Below, piece by piece: positions 11,791 to 19,894 of a stretch of DNA of 64,000 nucleotides (within the stretch, counting starts at the first letter, position 1; every line of letters begins with the position of its first letter). The position numbers were made by a program, and so were the translations under genes. Origin of the DNA: Mya arenaria (lineage: Eukaryota; Mollusca; Bivalvia; Myida; Myidae); NCBI RefSeq assembly GCF_026914265.1, contig NC_069130.1:16701366-16765365 (forward strand), read 5' to 3'. The notes under the pieces are model-generated. The model was not told the DNA's origin and searched no databases. It saw only the letters and a program-made list of their open reading frames with translations.

Positions 11791-14700
11791 AAGTAGTAGT
11801 AGGAGTAAAGGTTATAGTAGTAGTAGAAGTAGAAGCCGCCGCAGTAGTAGTAGTAGTAGTAGAAGCAGTAGTAGTACAAATAGTAGTAGTTGTAGTATTA
11901 GCGGTAGTAGTAGTACTAATAGTAATAGAAGAAGTATTAGAAGTAGAAGCCGCAGCAGTAGTAGTAGAAGTAGTTGAAGCAGTAGTAGTAAAAGTAGTAT
12001 AAGCAGTAGTAGTATTGGTAGTAGTAGTTCTAGTAGTAGTAGAAGTAGTAGATGTAGTAGCAGTAGCAGAGCGATAGCAGCATCAATAACAGTAGTAGTA
12101 GTATTAGCAGTTGTAGTGAAAAATCCTAAGAAATGGCATATTATATATGTGTTATAATAACTTCTATTATAGATCAATTGTATGCAAAGTTCTACAAAAC
12201 AGAAATTAACAAGATTGCAGTCTGAAGGACAACTATATTCCCCACCGCCATGTATAAAGTTATATGAAATTCCATCCAGTAGTTTTCAAGTTATGCTCCG
12301 GACAAGAAAAAGTAACAAAGGAAAATAACTCAGTAATTAAGCAAATAAGTTATGGTTCTTGTACACTTCACTTCCTCTCATGAGCTCTACCATTGTATGA
12401 AGTTATATCAAATTCCATCCAGTGGTTTTCAAGTTATGAAATATGTTATATATATTTGCACCGCTTACAATCTTCTGTTTAGATAAGGAGATAGTGCATG
12501 TTTCTACCTGACTTTGCCAACGAACGACATTCATTAAAAGTTGCAGTGTTAACAATTGCTCCGCTTTTTCATCAAAAAATGGAGCTAATAAAGTGGTTTC
12601 CAATAAAGAATACCTTGTTATTGTAAGTCGTTCCCCTGCCAGTACCAAGACAAATCTATTTTTAGACATATTTACCATTTTTTCCTTTTCTTTTGGCTCA
12701 CTGACTTTTTTAGTAGCAGGCACCAGAGCTTTCTTCTTCAGCTTTTTACTACGAGTACGAATATTTTCAATTACTGCTTTAATCCGCTCTCCTCTTTCCT
12801 GCAAAGTATGAAGTGTATTAGCTGTACATCTGACATTCAACAAGAATCTGAATTCTGAAAGAAACGACCAGTTACATGTATATATAAATTATTATTTTAT
12901 TACACAACACGCTCCTTTCGGTTTCTTCGGAAATATAAAAAAAAGAGTAAACTATTCGAACTATTAAAGGCATATGCTACAGACCAGCCACGGTTTTCCT
13001 AAAACAACATAGGTAAACGTTGTGCACCGCATCATAATGCTTTAACCTGACGAGGAAGGTAATAACGAGAACGGTTAGTCCGAGGTTTATTTGTCGTAAA
13101 GCTTAAAAAAGAAAGAAATGCACATTTACCAGAAAGCCCGATAACCTATTAAATATATACTATAAGGGCGCATAATCCCCAATGCCCGAAGCTCAATATG
13201 CTGTAATAATCCAATTAAAATGGTGTTTAAGCATATCAAATGACTAAATAAGTCAAGTACATAGAGGTATTTATCTATTGATAGTATCAATAGTTTCATA
13301 GATCTATAAACAGGACTTAAGGAACCAAATTATACTCGGTTCACATGAAAAAGCATAGTACACTAGTAAACCACTGTAATCCACCTAAATAAAAGGGTAC
13401 TAACAACATCTAGGACGAAACAGCAAAATATGAATCGCGAACGAAAGGTCGAGGATACGAATATTGCATTCTGGTTACGAAACTGACGAGGACGAAACTA
13501 TTTCCTTACAAGTAGCAGACTTATAACAAGTACTGAAAATTTAAGTGTAGACTCTTGAAGAAGCATATAAATTTACATCATATTCATATATAAGGGACTA
13601 CAAAACATAGAAATTCTCACATCTATGGCCTTTTGAAAGCGAACAATCGGAAATTTACCTTCACAAAGAGCGAAAGACCTCGGACAAAAGATTAAACCGC
13701 CCCAATACTATTTCGAAACAATGCTAAACTGTTCCCCCTTTAGCTTTATTTCATTCCTCATCAACTTGATTAAGTGTGCATTGTCACACCCTATAGAGGT
13801 CCCATCGAAACGAGTTACACGGGATCTCGATGAACTTCAACGAATAGTGCTGTCTTTAAAAGGGAGCTCTATTCGTTAAAAACATTTGAAAGCCCACATA
13901 CAGCTTATTTGATAGTTGTCACATATGGCTGGGACGTACATAATTTAGCAAGGACGTGTTTATACAGCATTAAGTGTGAAATAATGGCCGGAACCGTTGA
14001 CAGTAGTTCGTGTTATTATCATATATTTTTTGGATCAAAGGGCTTAGGGGACCAAACGCGGCCTTAGGAACCCAGTCCAAAAACAATTGAGTGCGCTATA
14101 ATTAAATCTATCTAGTTCCTTATGTAGAGCTTTCTTTACAGGCGCTTCAGGTGAACATTTTTACCAGTTATTGAGCAGAACCCGATTTCAAAATCAGCTC
14201 ACGATGACCTTTGACTCAGTGACCCATTTTCAATTAGGACCAAGTGTCATTGAAATCAATACATTATTTCCAGTGAATATACGACGATTTCAAAGGTAGG
14301 TCAATGTGACCTTGACCATTGACCTAGCAACGCTATTCTAGCAACTAATATGGTACTGTATGATGGTGGTCACGCTTCATTGAATTATACTCAGTAGTTT
14401 CTTGCGACTTGCGGGTTGCGATACCAATAATTTGTTAAAGAAAGGACTGAAGGACGGACGGACGGACGGATGAACCACGGATGAAATGCGATAGTTTAAA
14501 TTACAAATTTGAAACTGCAAACGGCAACAAACAATGCTGATCTAAGTGGGTTTAAAACCCGATCCAATATTTAGGCTTTTCATTTATAGATATGTCAGAT
14601 TGAGCTTACACATGTAGCAAAGATTCCCTGTTCCTGAAATGAATATGTTACAGAAAGGCCTACATTGTGCACTTTGTGACAGAAGAAAAACACGGGGAGC

Positions 14701-17700
14701 TCTATTCGAGGGAAGCTCTATATGGAGTGACAGTGCATACAAGTCAAAGTATTCAGTGAACTTTGAATTCTGCCCAAATAGCGTTGTGGAAAAGGATCCC
14801 AAGTGTTCCTTTCTAGTACATTAGAAATAAAAACCAAACACCATTTGTGCCGGTGTTTTGCATGAACGGTGCCATGCAAACAAAGTGTTTTCGACTCTTC
14901 TTTCCGAATTAATTGCAAATTAATAACACACTGTTCGCGGACGTGTGTATATATGTTTTGTTTTCAATTATTTCGCAAATAATACAAGAAAAAACTAAGA
15001 CAAATGAACTTACTTCTTCTGAATATTCCTTGTCCGCCATCATGAGATGAGGCATGCATCTCAAACGTAATAAGTCAAAAGTCATAAGTCATAAGTCGAA
15101 AGTCAAAAGTAAAAAGTAAAAAGTACCCGTTAGTCGAAACTCAAAAGTGGCCCTCCAAGGCTTCCATAATTAAAGGTAGGCAGTAATTGTTTATTCGCTG
15201 TGAATAACACAATGTGAATGACATTTTAAATATATGTCAAAGTACATTCTGGTATAAACTACAAACACTCTGTGTGCACATCGAGATTTGAAGAATGTCA
15301 TATACAGTGTGTGTATACCATGTGATAAATTACGTCATATATGCTACGTCGGAAGGCAACATGCTTAAAATGAAGACTTATAACAAATATAACTTGTTTG
15401 ACTACACCATTTTAAATGGAACAAAGGGGAGTCTATGCCGCTTTAAGAGCACCGCCTTCGTTTGATTACCGGAGTTTGACAAAGTGATTAGTTTCATCAA
15501 ACACTTCGACAAACCTGTTTCCAAGAGGATGTTTTGACAGTGCTCCGTCAGATGGCCGTATTGTAAAAAGGTTTGTCAAAGCGTTTTAAGAAACTGAACT
15601 CTCAAATTCTGGTCAAAGACCGAAGGCGGGTCTTTGTAGGCGGCGTAGACTGCGCTATGTTTCATTTAAAATTGTGAAGGAATAGTGAAGTAACCTTTGT
15701 TTAAAGTCTGCATTCGAAGCAAAATGTTGCCTTCCGACGCATTTATGACGCAATTATCACGTGATATGCACACACTGATAAAGGTCTGTGTCGAGCTCGT
15801 CTATTCTTTTAAAGAAAAAACATCTTTGTTATAACTTCTGTCATAGCCTAGTACGTGTCTTTGTGCATTGGTCGTAACTTTAAAAATGTTCAAGACACTT
15901 AAAAGTAACTTATTTAAATGTTGCCATGTCTGCGGTGTTGCTTCTTTTATATCCAGCCTATTTTGTAAGCCGTTGAAGGAAGTTTACGACTGGAGCTTGT
16001 GGGTTTATGATAAAAGAAAGAAAAACATTTTTGTCTAAAACCCTTCTATCTTGACCACTCAGAACTCCTCGGCCATTTTTAGCTCACCAGAGCACGAAGT
16101 GCTCAAGGTGAGCTAATGTGATCGGTCTTTGTCCGGCATCCGTCCGTCCGTTCGTCAGTCAGTCCGTCTGTCAACAATTGCTTGAAAAACTTCTCCTCTG
16201 AAACTACCAGTCCGAATTCAACTTAAGTTTACAGGAATCTTCCTTGGGTGACCATCTACAAAAATACAACAAGGGGTCATGATTGATCAATAACAGCAAC
16301 AACAACAAAATGGCCAAAAAGTAAAAATCTGATAGTTACTAGTATGTAAAGTTTACTCTTGAAGCAAGTGCAGCAAGTCTTGCTATATGGTTTCCCTTTT
16401 TGTTGGAGATTCCACTACTTTCTGTTTTTAGTAACAAGGGAATAGATTTTAAATTTTATGAAGTCTTCAACATAGTCACTTCTAAGGTTATTATTGTTCT
16501 TTTTTTAGGGTCATATACTAAATATTTATTATACACTTTATTCTTTAGAAAAAAAATCATTTTTACTTCATGATAAATTTAATAATCAGACTTTTCCATT
16601 GAACTTCATGTAGATGATTGTAAACTTCATGAAAAATTTTCTAAGCTACAATCTTATCTTCTGTGTGGATAGTGAATAAGCCTTAATGTATTTAAAGAAA
16701 AAAAATATTTTGAACATGTGAAGGAAGGTGATGTTGACATAGATGGAAGAAGCAATGATATTAGTGGAAGGTGTTGAATGTGTTCTGATATTAGATTTTA
16801 GAGCTTAAAGGAGTTTATTGTTTTTATTGGATGGTGCACTGTTTGTTGTTTGTATATCTATACTAAAGGTTCTTTCATTGGGCAAGCAATTTAACATAGT
16901 TTTGTCAGTGTGCAGGCAATTGAACGAAGTTCTGTATATGTGCAGGCTATTGAGCAAAGTCTTGTCAGTGTGCAGGCAACTGAAAAAAGTCCTGTCAGTG
17001 TGCAGGTATCTTCACCAAGTGCTGTCAGTGTGCAGTCAATTATCAAATCCTGTCAGTGTGCAGGCAACTGAACAAAGTCCTGTCAGTGTGCAGGTATGAG
17101 AATCAAATTCTGTCAGTGTGCAGTCAATCATCAAGTCCTGTCAGTGTGTAGGCAATCATCAAGTCCTGTCGGTGTGCAGGAAACTGTGACAAGTCCTGTC
17201 AGTGATTATCCAGGCAACACGTTTGTCCAGTATGTTTTTCAATATTCTTTGAGAACAAATATCAAGCTATATTGATTACAAAGGTTAAACTCTTTTACTC
17301 AGGTGAACGATTTAGAGCCATCATGGCCCTCTTGTTATCGAAAACATCCTCGGATGTATGCTGGTACATCAGTAGAAGTAGTTCGTATTTTTTTAATCAT
17401 ATCATTAATTAAATGTAGTGTTTTAGCTTGTATTTATTGATCTAAGTTTTAATGATTGCCATTGAAGTGTATTATTACAAACATAATAAAGATTCCCAAG
17501 AGTTAAGTCATTAAGTTTAACTGCTAAATTAAATTACTTCGCGATCTACTTGCAGCGGACTTAAACATACCGATTTCTGAGTATGTAAACCGTCCATGTA
17601 CATCCGAGGTTGTTTTCGATATAAATGGCCGAGGAGCTCCGAATGTATCTCGACATACAGATACTGGTGGGGAGAGAACCCCCCAGATCTAACACTTGAG

Positions 17701-18798
17701 GCTGGCATATGTTTGTTTCATCTTCTATTGCCAGCAAACAACTAAATTTTATAACAATAATGAAATAAAAACATTGGAAAAGCATATAGCGCATTGAATG
17801 TGTAATGTCCAGAATGTTTATCGCAAAGTCCGAAAGAGGGGCTGAAAAACAGATATGACAGAAGCTTGAAGCTGGTCTGTATCTTTTTCACTAACAAATA
17901 AACATGAAGTAAATACTGAAGAAACTGAAATGAGTATAATTATTAACATATTTTGTGGTCTATTTGGTGTCCATAAATGGGCAGAGAAAGAGAAACAGAT
18001 TGGTTGATTGAGGCTTGCCCATACTTCTTCTTTAACAATAGTTCTGAAAGTTGATATTTTCACTCCTTATTTTGCAGTGAAAATATCAATTGTTGTTATT
18101 TCACTGTTAAAACCCCATATTTCATCGTAAAGCATGAGAGAAAATGTAATATCTCTGCACAAACAAGTTCACCTTATCTTAAAATCGACATATACATTTG
18201 CTACACAAGTAATTCAGCTTATTAATAACATAATATAACTAAGGGCTGACATTCTCCGAATGAAGAGCAATCTCAATTATTTACATGCATCTTCTTTTAT
18301 AGGTGAGAAGGGCAAAGAGAAACTAGAGCCGAAGTATATTAGCGTTCGTAACGACCTGCTACAGACTTACATCGACCACAAGCCGGTGTTCGAACTCCAG
18401 GCACTTTTTGCTCTGCAGGCGCTTGTGACCAGGCTTGGACACCCACAGGGTATGTTTATGGTCTTATATGAAACTGCATTCCTCTGAATGTTTCATTTTT
18501 CTTGTAACCACAATTCGTTGGACAAGAGTGTACCGTCCCAACAAGAGGTATAACTCTGGTGCACTATTATAGTGGAGTGATTCTTTGTGTAACATGTTTC
18601 ATCTACGATATTCAAGCATATTTTTTCATATTATTTCCAGGTCTTCTCCAGGGTTTCTTTGATATTCTATACGACGAGGATATAATCCATGATGATGCAT
18701 TGGTTGAGTGGGAGAAGAGCGGGGACGAGCCGGAGGGGAAGGAGACGGCCCTTAAACAAGTTGTACAGTTCTTTAAATGGCTGAGAGAGGCCGAGTAG
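1904..18798 (+). CDS. EIF4G: eIF4G1/3-like translation initiation factor, C-terminal exons (5' part outside window; split by a transposon)
   Basis: eIF4G is the scaffold of the cytoplasmic cap-binding complex eIF4F; its C-terminal W2/MIF4G-type HEAT domain binds MNK kinases in vertebrates. Three exons read continuously: 1904-2110 (with the last bases re-supplied at 15169-15175), 18303-18449 and 18641-18798, ending in TAG. Phases agree (AAA G|GT GAG and CAG G|GT CTT). Diagnostic stretches are [38 protein letters not shown] and the terminal FFKWLREAE. The rest of the gene lies to the left of the window; I see no further exon in 1-1903. The first exon is broken by a 13-kb transposon, so this copy can give the full C-terminus only if the element is absent or removed. 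eIF4G1 versus eIF4G3 cannot be decided here. Confidence 0.9.
2105..2110 (+). repeat. Left target-site duplication ATTAAA
   Basis: Identical to 15169-15174; both copies abut the element ends. A 6-bp duplication is the staggered-cut length expected for this insertion. Confidence 0.85.
2111..2240 (+). repeat. Left terminal inverted repeat, with an extra palindromic 27 bp at the tip
   Basis: From 2138 it matches the inverted right end. Bases 2111-2136 form a separate palindrome (10-bp arms TATGGAAGCC/GGCTTCCATA with a 6-bp spacer) followed by one T. From 2183 the TIR becomes tandem heptamers of the ACTTTTG type. Confidence 0.85.
2247..4132 (+). CDS. DDE integrase-type transposase (spliced model)
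   Basis: The long reading frame 2879-4132 encodes 417 residues. It has an N-terminal helix-turn-helix region (about 40-82, ending in KRLNLKRRN), an IS3-like linker (GYRTMWRRL at 108-116) and an integrase core with candidate catalytic residues D166 (WHIDGYD), D225 (RSDGGTEN) and E266 (NQRIERWWG). It presumably cuts and joins the element's own ends in the nucleus. Read from the ATG at 2879 the protein starts with an odd signal-peptide-like stretch. A better start may be a first exon 2247-2296 (ATG, donor CAG|GTATGT) joined in phase to an acceptor at 2955 (GCCAAG|GTACC), giving ...[15 protein letters not shown]. An alternative acceptor at 2855 (TTTTTCAG) is stronger but leaves the integrase frame. 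No stop or frameshift interrupts the core, so the gene may be functional. AATAAA is present at 4315-4320. Confidence 0.82.
2420..2466. repeat. (TG)n microsatellite
   Basis: Pure TG dinucleotides, in the presumed first intron of the transposase gene. Confidence 0.97.
4315..4320 (+). promoter_or_regulatory. Candidate poly(A) signal of the transposase gene
   Basis: AATAAA 183 bp after the transposase stop codon; position plausible, use not shown. Confidence 0.4.
4388..4918. mobile_element. piggyBac-type MITE nested in the large element
   Basis: The ends CCCTTTACTCCATAT and ATATGGAGTAAAGGG are inverted and directly flanked by TTAA (4384-4387 and 4919-4922), the hallmark target of piggyBac elements. 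It is 531 bp and has no coding capacity. Inner motifs TTTGCAAATA / TTTGCAAATG echo each other. Confidence 0.75.
4923..8458. other. Non-coding middle of the large element with degenerate repeats
   Basis: No convincing gene. It holds the hairpin at 5366-5472, GAGTTGTGAGTTATGA tandem sequence at 5735-5790, a C-run/GACCGACC segment (6195-6350) and three to four diverged copies of a roughly 150-bp unit (6370-7200). The 150-bp unit is recognised by TTTGCTAGGGAGGTTCG and GTCAAAGGTCAAGGTCATC. The region lies between the two convergent genes and probably includes their 3' UTRs. Confidence 0.6.
5366..5472. repeat. Near-perfect hairpin, arms about 53 bp
   Basis: The left arm starts ATATCCCCCGCACAGTCC and the right arm ends with its complement. 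The centre is GTATGCAA-C-TTGCATAC. Only a few mismatches occur. The surrounding sequence carries GTTTTCCCGAGGTTA repeated near 5267, 5302 and 5530. Confidence 0.8.
8459..11234 (-). CDS. Third exon: GW-H block, Ig-like domain, repeats and kinase
   Basis: The exon begins after TTTCATTTAG|GATGC. The frame is open from 11234 to 9690; the kinase part is open from about 9757 to 8459. The Ig-like part (about 10300-10500) has [10 protein letters not shown], a W in NYTWYKD and a Y/C pair in TGVYNVKC. The kinase has glycine loop [11 protein letters not shown], lysine in IAVKK, glutamate in VLQEVV, HRD in [16 protein letters not shown] in place of DFG, and APE in YQAPEILL. The HRDIKPEN pattern indicates Ser/Thr specificity; the overall look is TKL/RIPK-like. 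Confidence 0.8.
8459..15043 (-). CDS. Transposon-borne Ig-like/protein-kinase fusion gene, three exons, one frameshift
   Basis: Exons on the minus strand are 15043-15014, 12798-12508 and 11234-8459, all phase 0, for about 1,030 residues if the frameshift near 9702 is discounted. The order is a short acidic start ([10 protein letters not shown]), a basic helical segment, a block with KLHIGWRHY and RRGGGIRK then [11 protein letters not shown], a candidate Ig-like domain, about eleven 20-residue repeats, and a kinase domain. No signal peptide or membrane segment is visible, so an intracellular protein is more likely than a receptor. The start codon lies about 125 bp inside the right TIR, so the promoter is probably in or next to that TIR. 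Its role in transposition or in the host is unknown. It is read toward the transposase gene. Confidence 0.75.
9520..10150 (-). repeat. Coding 60-bp tandem repeat (20-residue units)
   Basis: About eleven diverged units follow the pattern [20 protein letters not shown]. The units continue on both sides of the frameshift in register, which shows that the two frames were once one. Confidence 0.85.
11270..12115. repeat. Impure (AGT)n trinucleotide array
   Basis: About 840 bp of AGT/TAG triplets with AGC, AAG and TTG variants. It lies in the intron between 11235 and 12507 of the Ig/kinase gene. Poly-Ser/Val/Leu reading frames across it are artefacts. Confidence 0.95.
12508..12798 (-). CDS. Second exon of the Ig/kinase gene, basic N-terminal segment
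   Basis: The acceptor is CATACTTTGCAG|GAAAG and the donor CAAAGTCAG|GTAGAAA. It holds 97 codons, phase 0 on both sides. The first half is lysine/arginine-rich and helical ([17 protein letters not shown]). The second half, [20 protein letters not shown] to NVVRWQSQ, looks like a folded domain I do not recognise. Confidence 0.65.
12799..15013 (-). other. First intron of the Ig/kinase gene
   Basis: No coding potential seen. Around 14190-14480 is a SINE-like segment with GACCTTTGAC / GACCTTGACC motifs ending in a GGAC(G) tetramer run. Confidence 0.5.
15014..15043 (-). CDS. First exon of the Ig/kinase gene
   Basis: ATG ATG GCG GAC ... GAA GAA followed by a strong donor GTAAGT. Thirty bases, phase 0. 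It joins in frame to GAA AGA GGA at 12798. The exon sits just inside the right TIR. Confidence 0.65.
15068..15168 (-). repeat. Right terminal inverted repeat
   Basis: The reverse complement begins TATGGAAGCCTTGGAGGG and continues into a heptamer array with ACTTTTT/ACTTTTG variants. It differs from the left TIR by a few substitutions. Unlike the left end it has a single terminal copy. Confidence 0.88.
15169..15174 (+). repeat. Right target-site duplication ATTAAA
   Basis: Second copy of the 6-bp duplication, directly before the original exon end and splice donor. Confidence 0.85.
15169..15175 (+). CDS. EIF4G: Stranded 3' end of the split eIF4G exon with its splice donor
   Basis: ATTAAAG followed by GTAGGC. 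ATTAAA duplicates 2105-2110 (target-site duplication). The extra G gives the phase that joins correctly to GT GAG at 18303, which supports this being the original exon end. Confidence 0.85.
15304..15780. mobile_element. Palindromic MITE family A, copy 1
   Basis: About 475 bp that fold end to end: GTGTGTATACCATGTGATAA at the left and its complement at the right, CTACGTCGGAAGGCAACAT and its inverse inside. Copies are at 27763-28235 and 37739-38103. It lies in the eIF4G intron after the large element. Confidence 0.8.
16080..17336 (+). repeat. Long interspersed repeat bounded by AGCTCACC and GGCCCTCTTG
   Basis: It begins with a small hairpin (AGCTCACCAGAGCAC..GTGAGCTA) and a CCGTCCGTCCG stretch. 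It ends with the same 3' block as 500-592. A minisatellite lies inside. Confidence 0.6.
16885..17215 (+). repeat. Minisatellite, about 30-bp unit
   Basis: About ten diverged units with core CCTGTCAGTGTGCAGGCAA. The short reading frame across it is not a gene. Confidence 0.85.
17338..17580 (+). repeat. Degenerate dispersed repeat G, copy 1
   Basis: Shares AGTAGTTCGTA, GTGTATTATTACA and the end GATCTACTTGCAG with 63715-64000. Both copies are heavily diverged. Confidence 0.45.
18303..18449 (+). CDS. EIF4G: eIF4G penultimate coding exon
   Basis: The exon runs from acceptor TTTTATAG|GTGAG to donor CAGG|GTATG and is 147 bp long, entering and leaving in phase 1. It encodes the block with [20 protein letters not shown], typical of the eIF4G C-terminal HEAT repeats. 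Confidence 0.9.
18641..18798 (+). CDS. EIF4G: eIF4G last coding exon
   Basis: The acceptor is TTATTTCCAG|GTCTTC. The exon encodes 52 codons including the stop and contains LYDEDII and the aromatic/acidic end FFKWLREAE. Acidic residues dominate, as in eIF4G C-termini. A candidate poly(A) signal AATAAA lies near 19416. Confidence 0.92.
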
Positions 18799-19139
18799 AC
18801 ATATCAGGGTCGCTCCATGCTTAATATTTAGACTATCAGTGAAGATTAACACTAATATGAATATAAGTCGAGATATGGAGCTTAGGATATTTGACCCGAA
18901 TATATCCGAGTATTAATCGTTAGTTTAAAATTTGTGATTAAACTTAGCGTGAAAACATGTCAGGATGTGTGATTAAACATGGGACTGATTTAGCATGTGA
19001 CGATGTATACATACAAGTTTGTTTATGCAGAATTTTTATTTATTAGTATTACTATTTATAAATATAATTAGATTTACATATTTTCTTTTGCATGTAAAGT
19101 ATTATGGGAAATTTGTGTTGTTGTATGTACCAGTCAATT

Positions 19140-19440
19140 GGAAACACGCCCCCCCGGTCCGGGGGGATAACCGGGGAAATGGGCCGTGTCATAATATTCC
19201 AGGTAGCCCCGCAGTGCCGGGGGAATGTGGTGGTTTTGTGTTTGTGCCAAAAATATCGGGGAATGGGCCTTTTTGCGGGGATTTTACCAGCAGTTCGTCT
19301 CCGCAGGGGGGGGGGGGGGGGGGGGTCTTACCCGGTCTTGGCTGGACCGAAAGTCAAAGTCTCCGCTATCCCCCGGACCTTGGGGTCGTGGTTGCAATTG
19401 ACTGGTGCATTAGCAAATAAATGTTCTGTAGCGAGATATA
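19140..19440 (+). other. GC-rich segment downstream of eIF4G
   Basis: A local GC island with CCCGGTCCGGGGGGATAACC-type sequence and a G-run at 19307-19325, ending in AATAAA near 19416. It may be the eIF4G 3' UTR or an inserted repeat. Its two overlapping reading frames look non-coding. Confidence 0.4.
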
Positions 19441-19894
19441 GATATAAGGGTTAATTTTACCAAGGTGGAATAGAAACGGTAAAAAGGGTTATTCCACTGA
19501 TGGAACTCTAAAATATACATCCTATATTAATAAAAAATATAATCGACAGGAGATCAAATTAAAATCAAATATGATAAAACAATGGCATTTTTGTTGTGTA
19601 CGTTTGTAAGTGCTCTTCCAAACAATACGGTGCAAAAATGGTTGTAATATCTATTTCTAAAAATGAATTTGTTCTGATGTCATATATTGTTAGTGGTTTT
19701 ACAAGTAAGTTAATCAATTTGTCTTTTATGCCTTTGCAACCTCTTGAGAACCATTAGCTGTTCTGAAATGTTTTCTGTAGTTATCTAATGAAAAGTTGAT
19801 AAGTTTGTCATATAATGCAGCTTTATTATAATTGTCCGTCCTATGAATGAATATTTCCAAAATTATTTCAACTACCTCTATGTACGTATATTCC

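Larger units (their letters stand above)
2111..15168. mobile_element. 13.06-kb TIR DNA transposon with integrase-type transposase and Ig/kinase gene
   Basis: The ends are TATGGAAGCC... and ...GGCTTCCATA, flanked by ATTAAA on both sides (2105-2110 and 15169-15174). The inverted repeats continue inward for about 100 bp (2138-2240 against 15068-15168). They are nearly identical for the first 50 bases, then become a run of 7-bp units (ACTTTTG and variants). The insertion interrupts a conserved eIF4G exon, which makes the boundaries unusually certain. Inside are a plus-strand transposase, a minus-strand multi-exon gene starting next to the right TIR, and nested repeats. The integrase is of the DDE type shared by IS3-family and retroviral integrases. 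Among eukaryotic elements the IS3EU group seems the nearest candidate, but I cannot check that. Confidence 0.85.

Noticed and set aside
11081..12177. Long Leu/Tyr/Ser/Val-only reading frames on both strands
   Set aside because: They are translations of the AGT triplet array; the real exon nearby is 11234 and below.
2111..15168. Maverick/Polinton identity for the large element
   Set aside because: An integrase and long TIRs fit loosely, but no DNA polymerase B, ATPase, protease or capsid-type frame is present and the ends do not begin with AG.
16818..17099. 93-residue frame with repeated Leu-Ser-Val-Cys
   Set aside because: Translation of the 30-bp minisatellite.
19019..19454. Overlapping plus-strand frames of 133 and 116 residues after eIF4G
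   Set aside because: GC-rich segment with a long G-run, no homology recognised, beyond the eIF4G stop codon.
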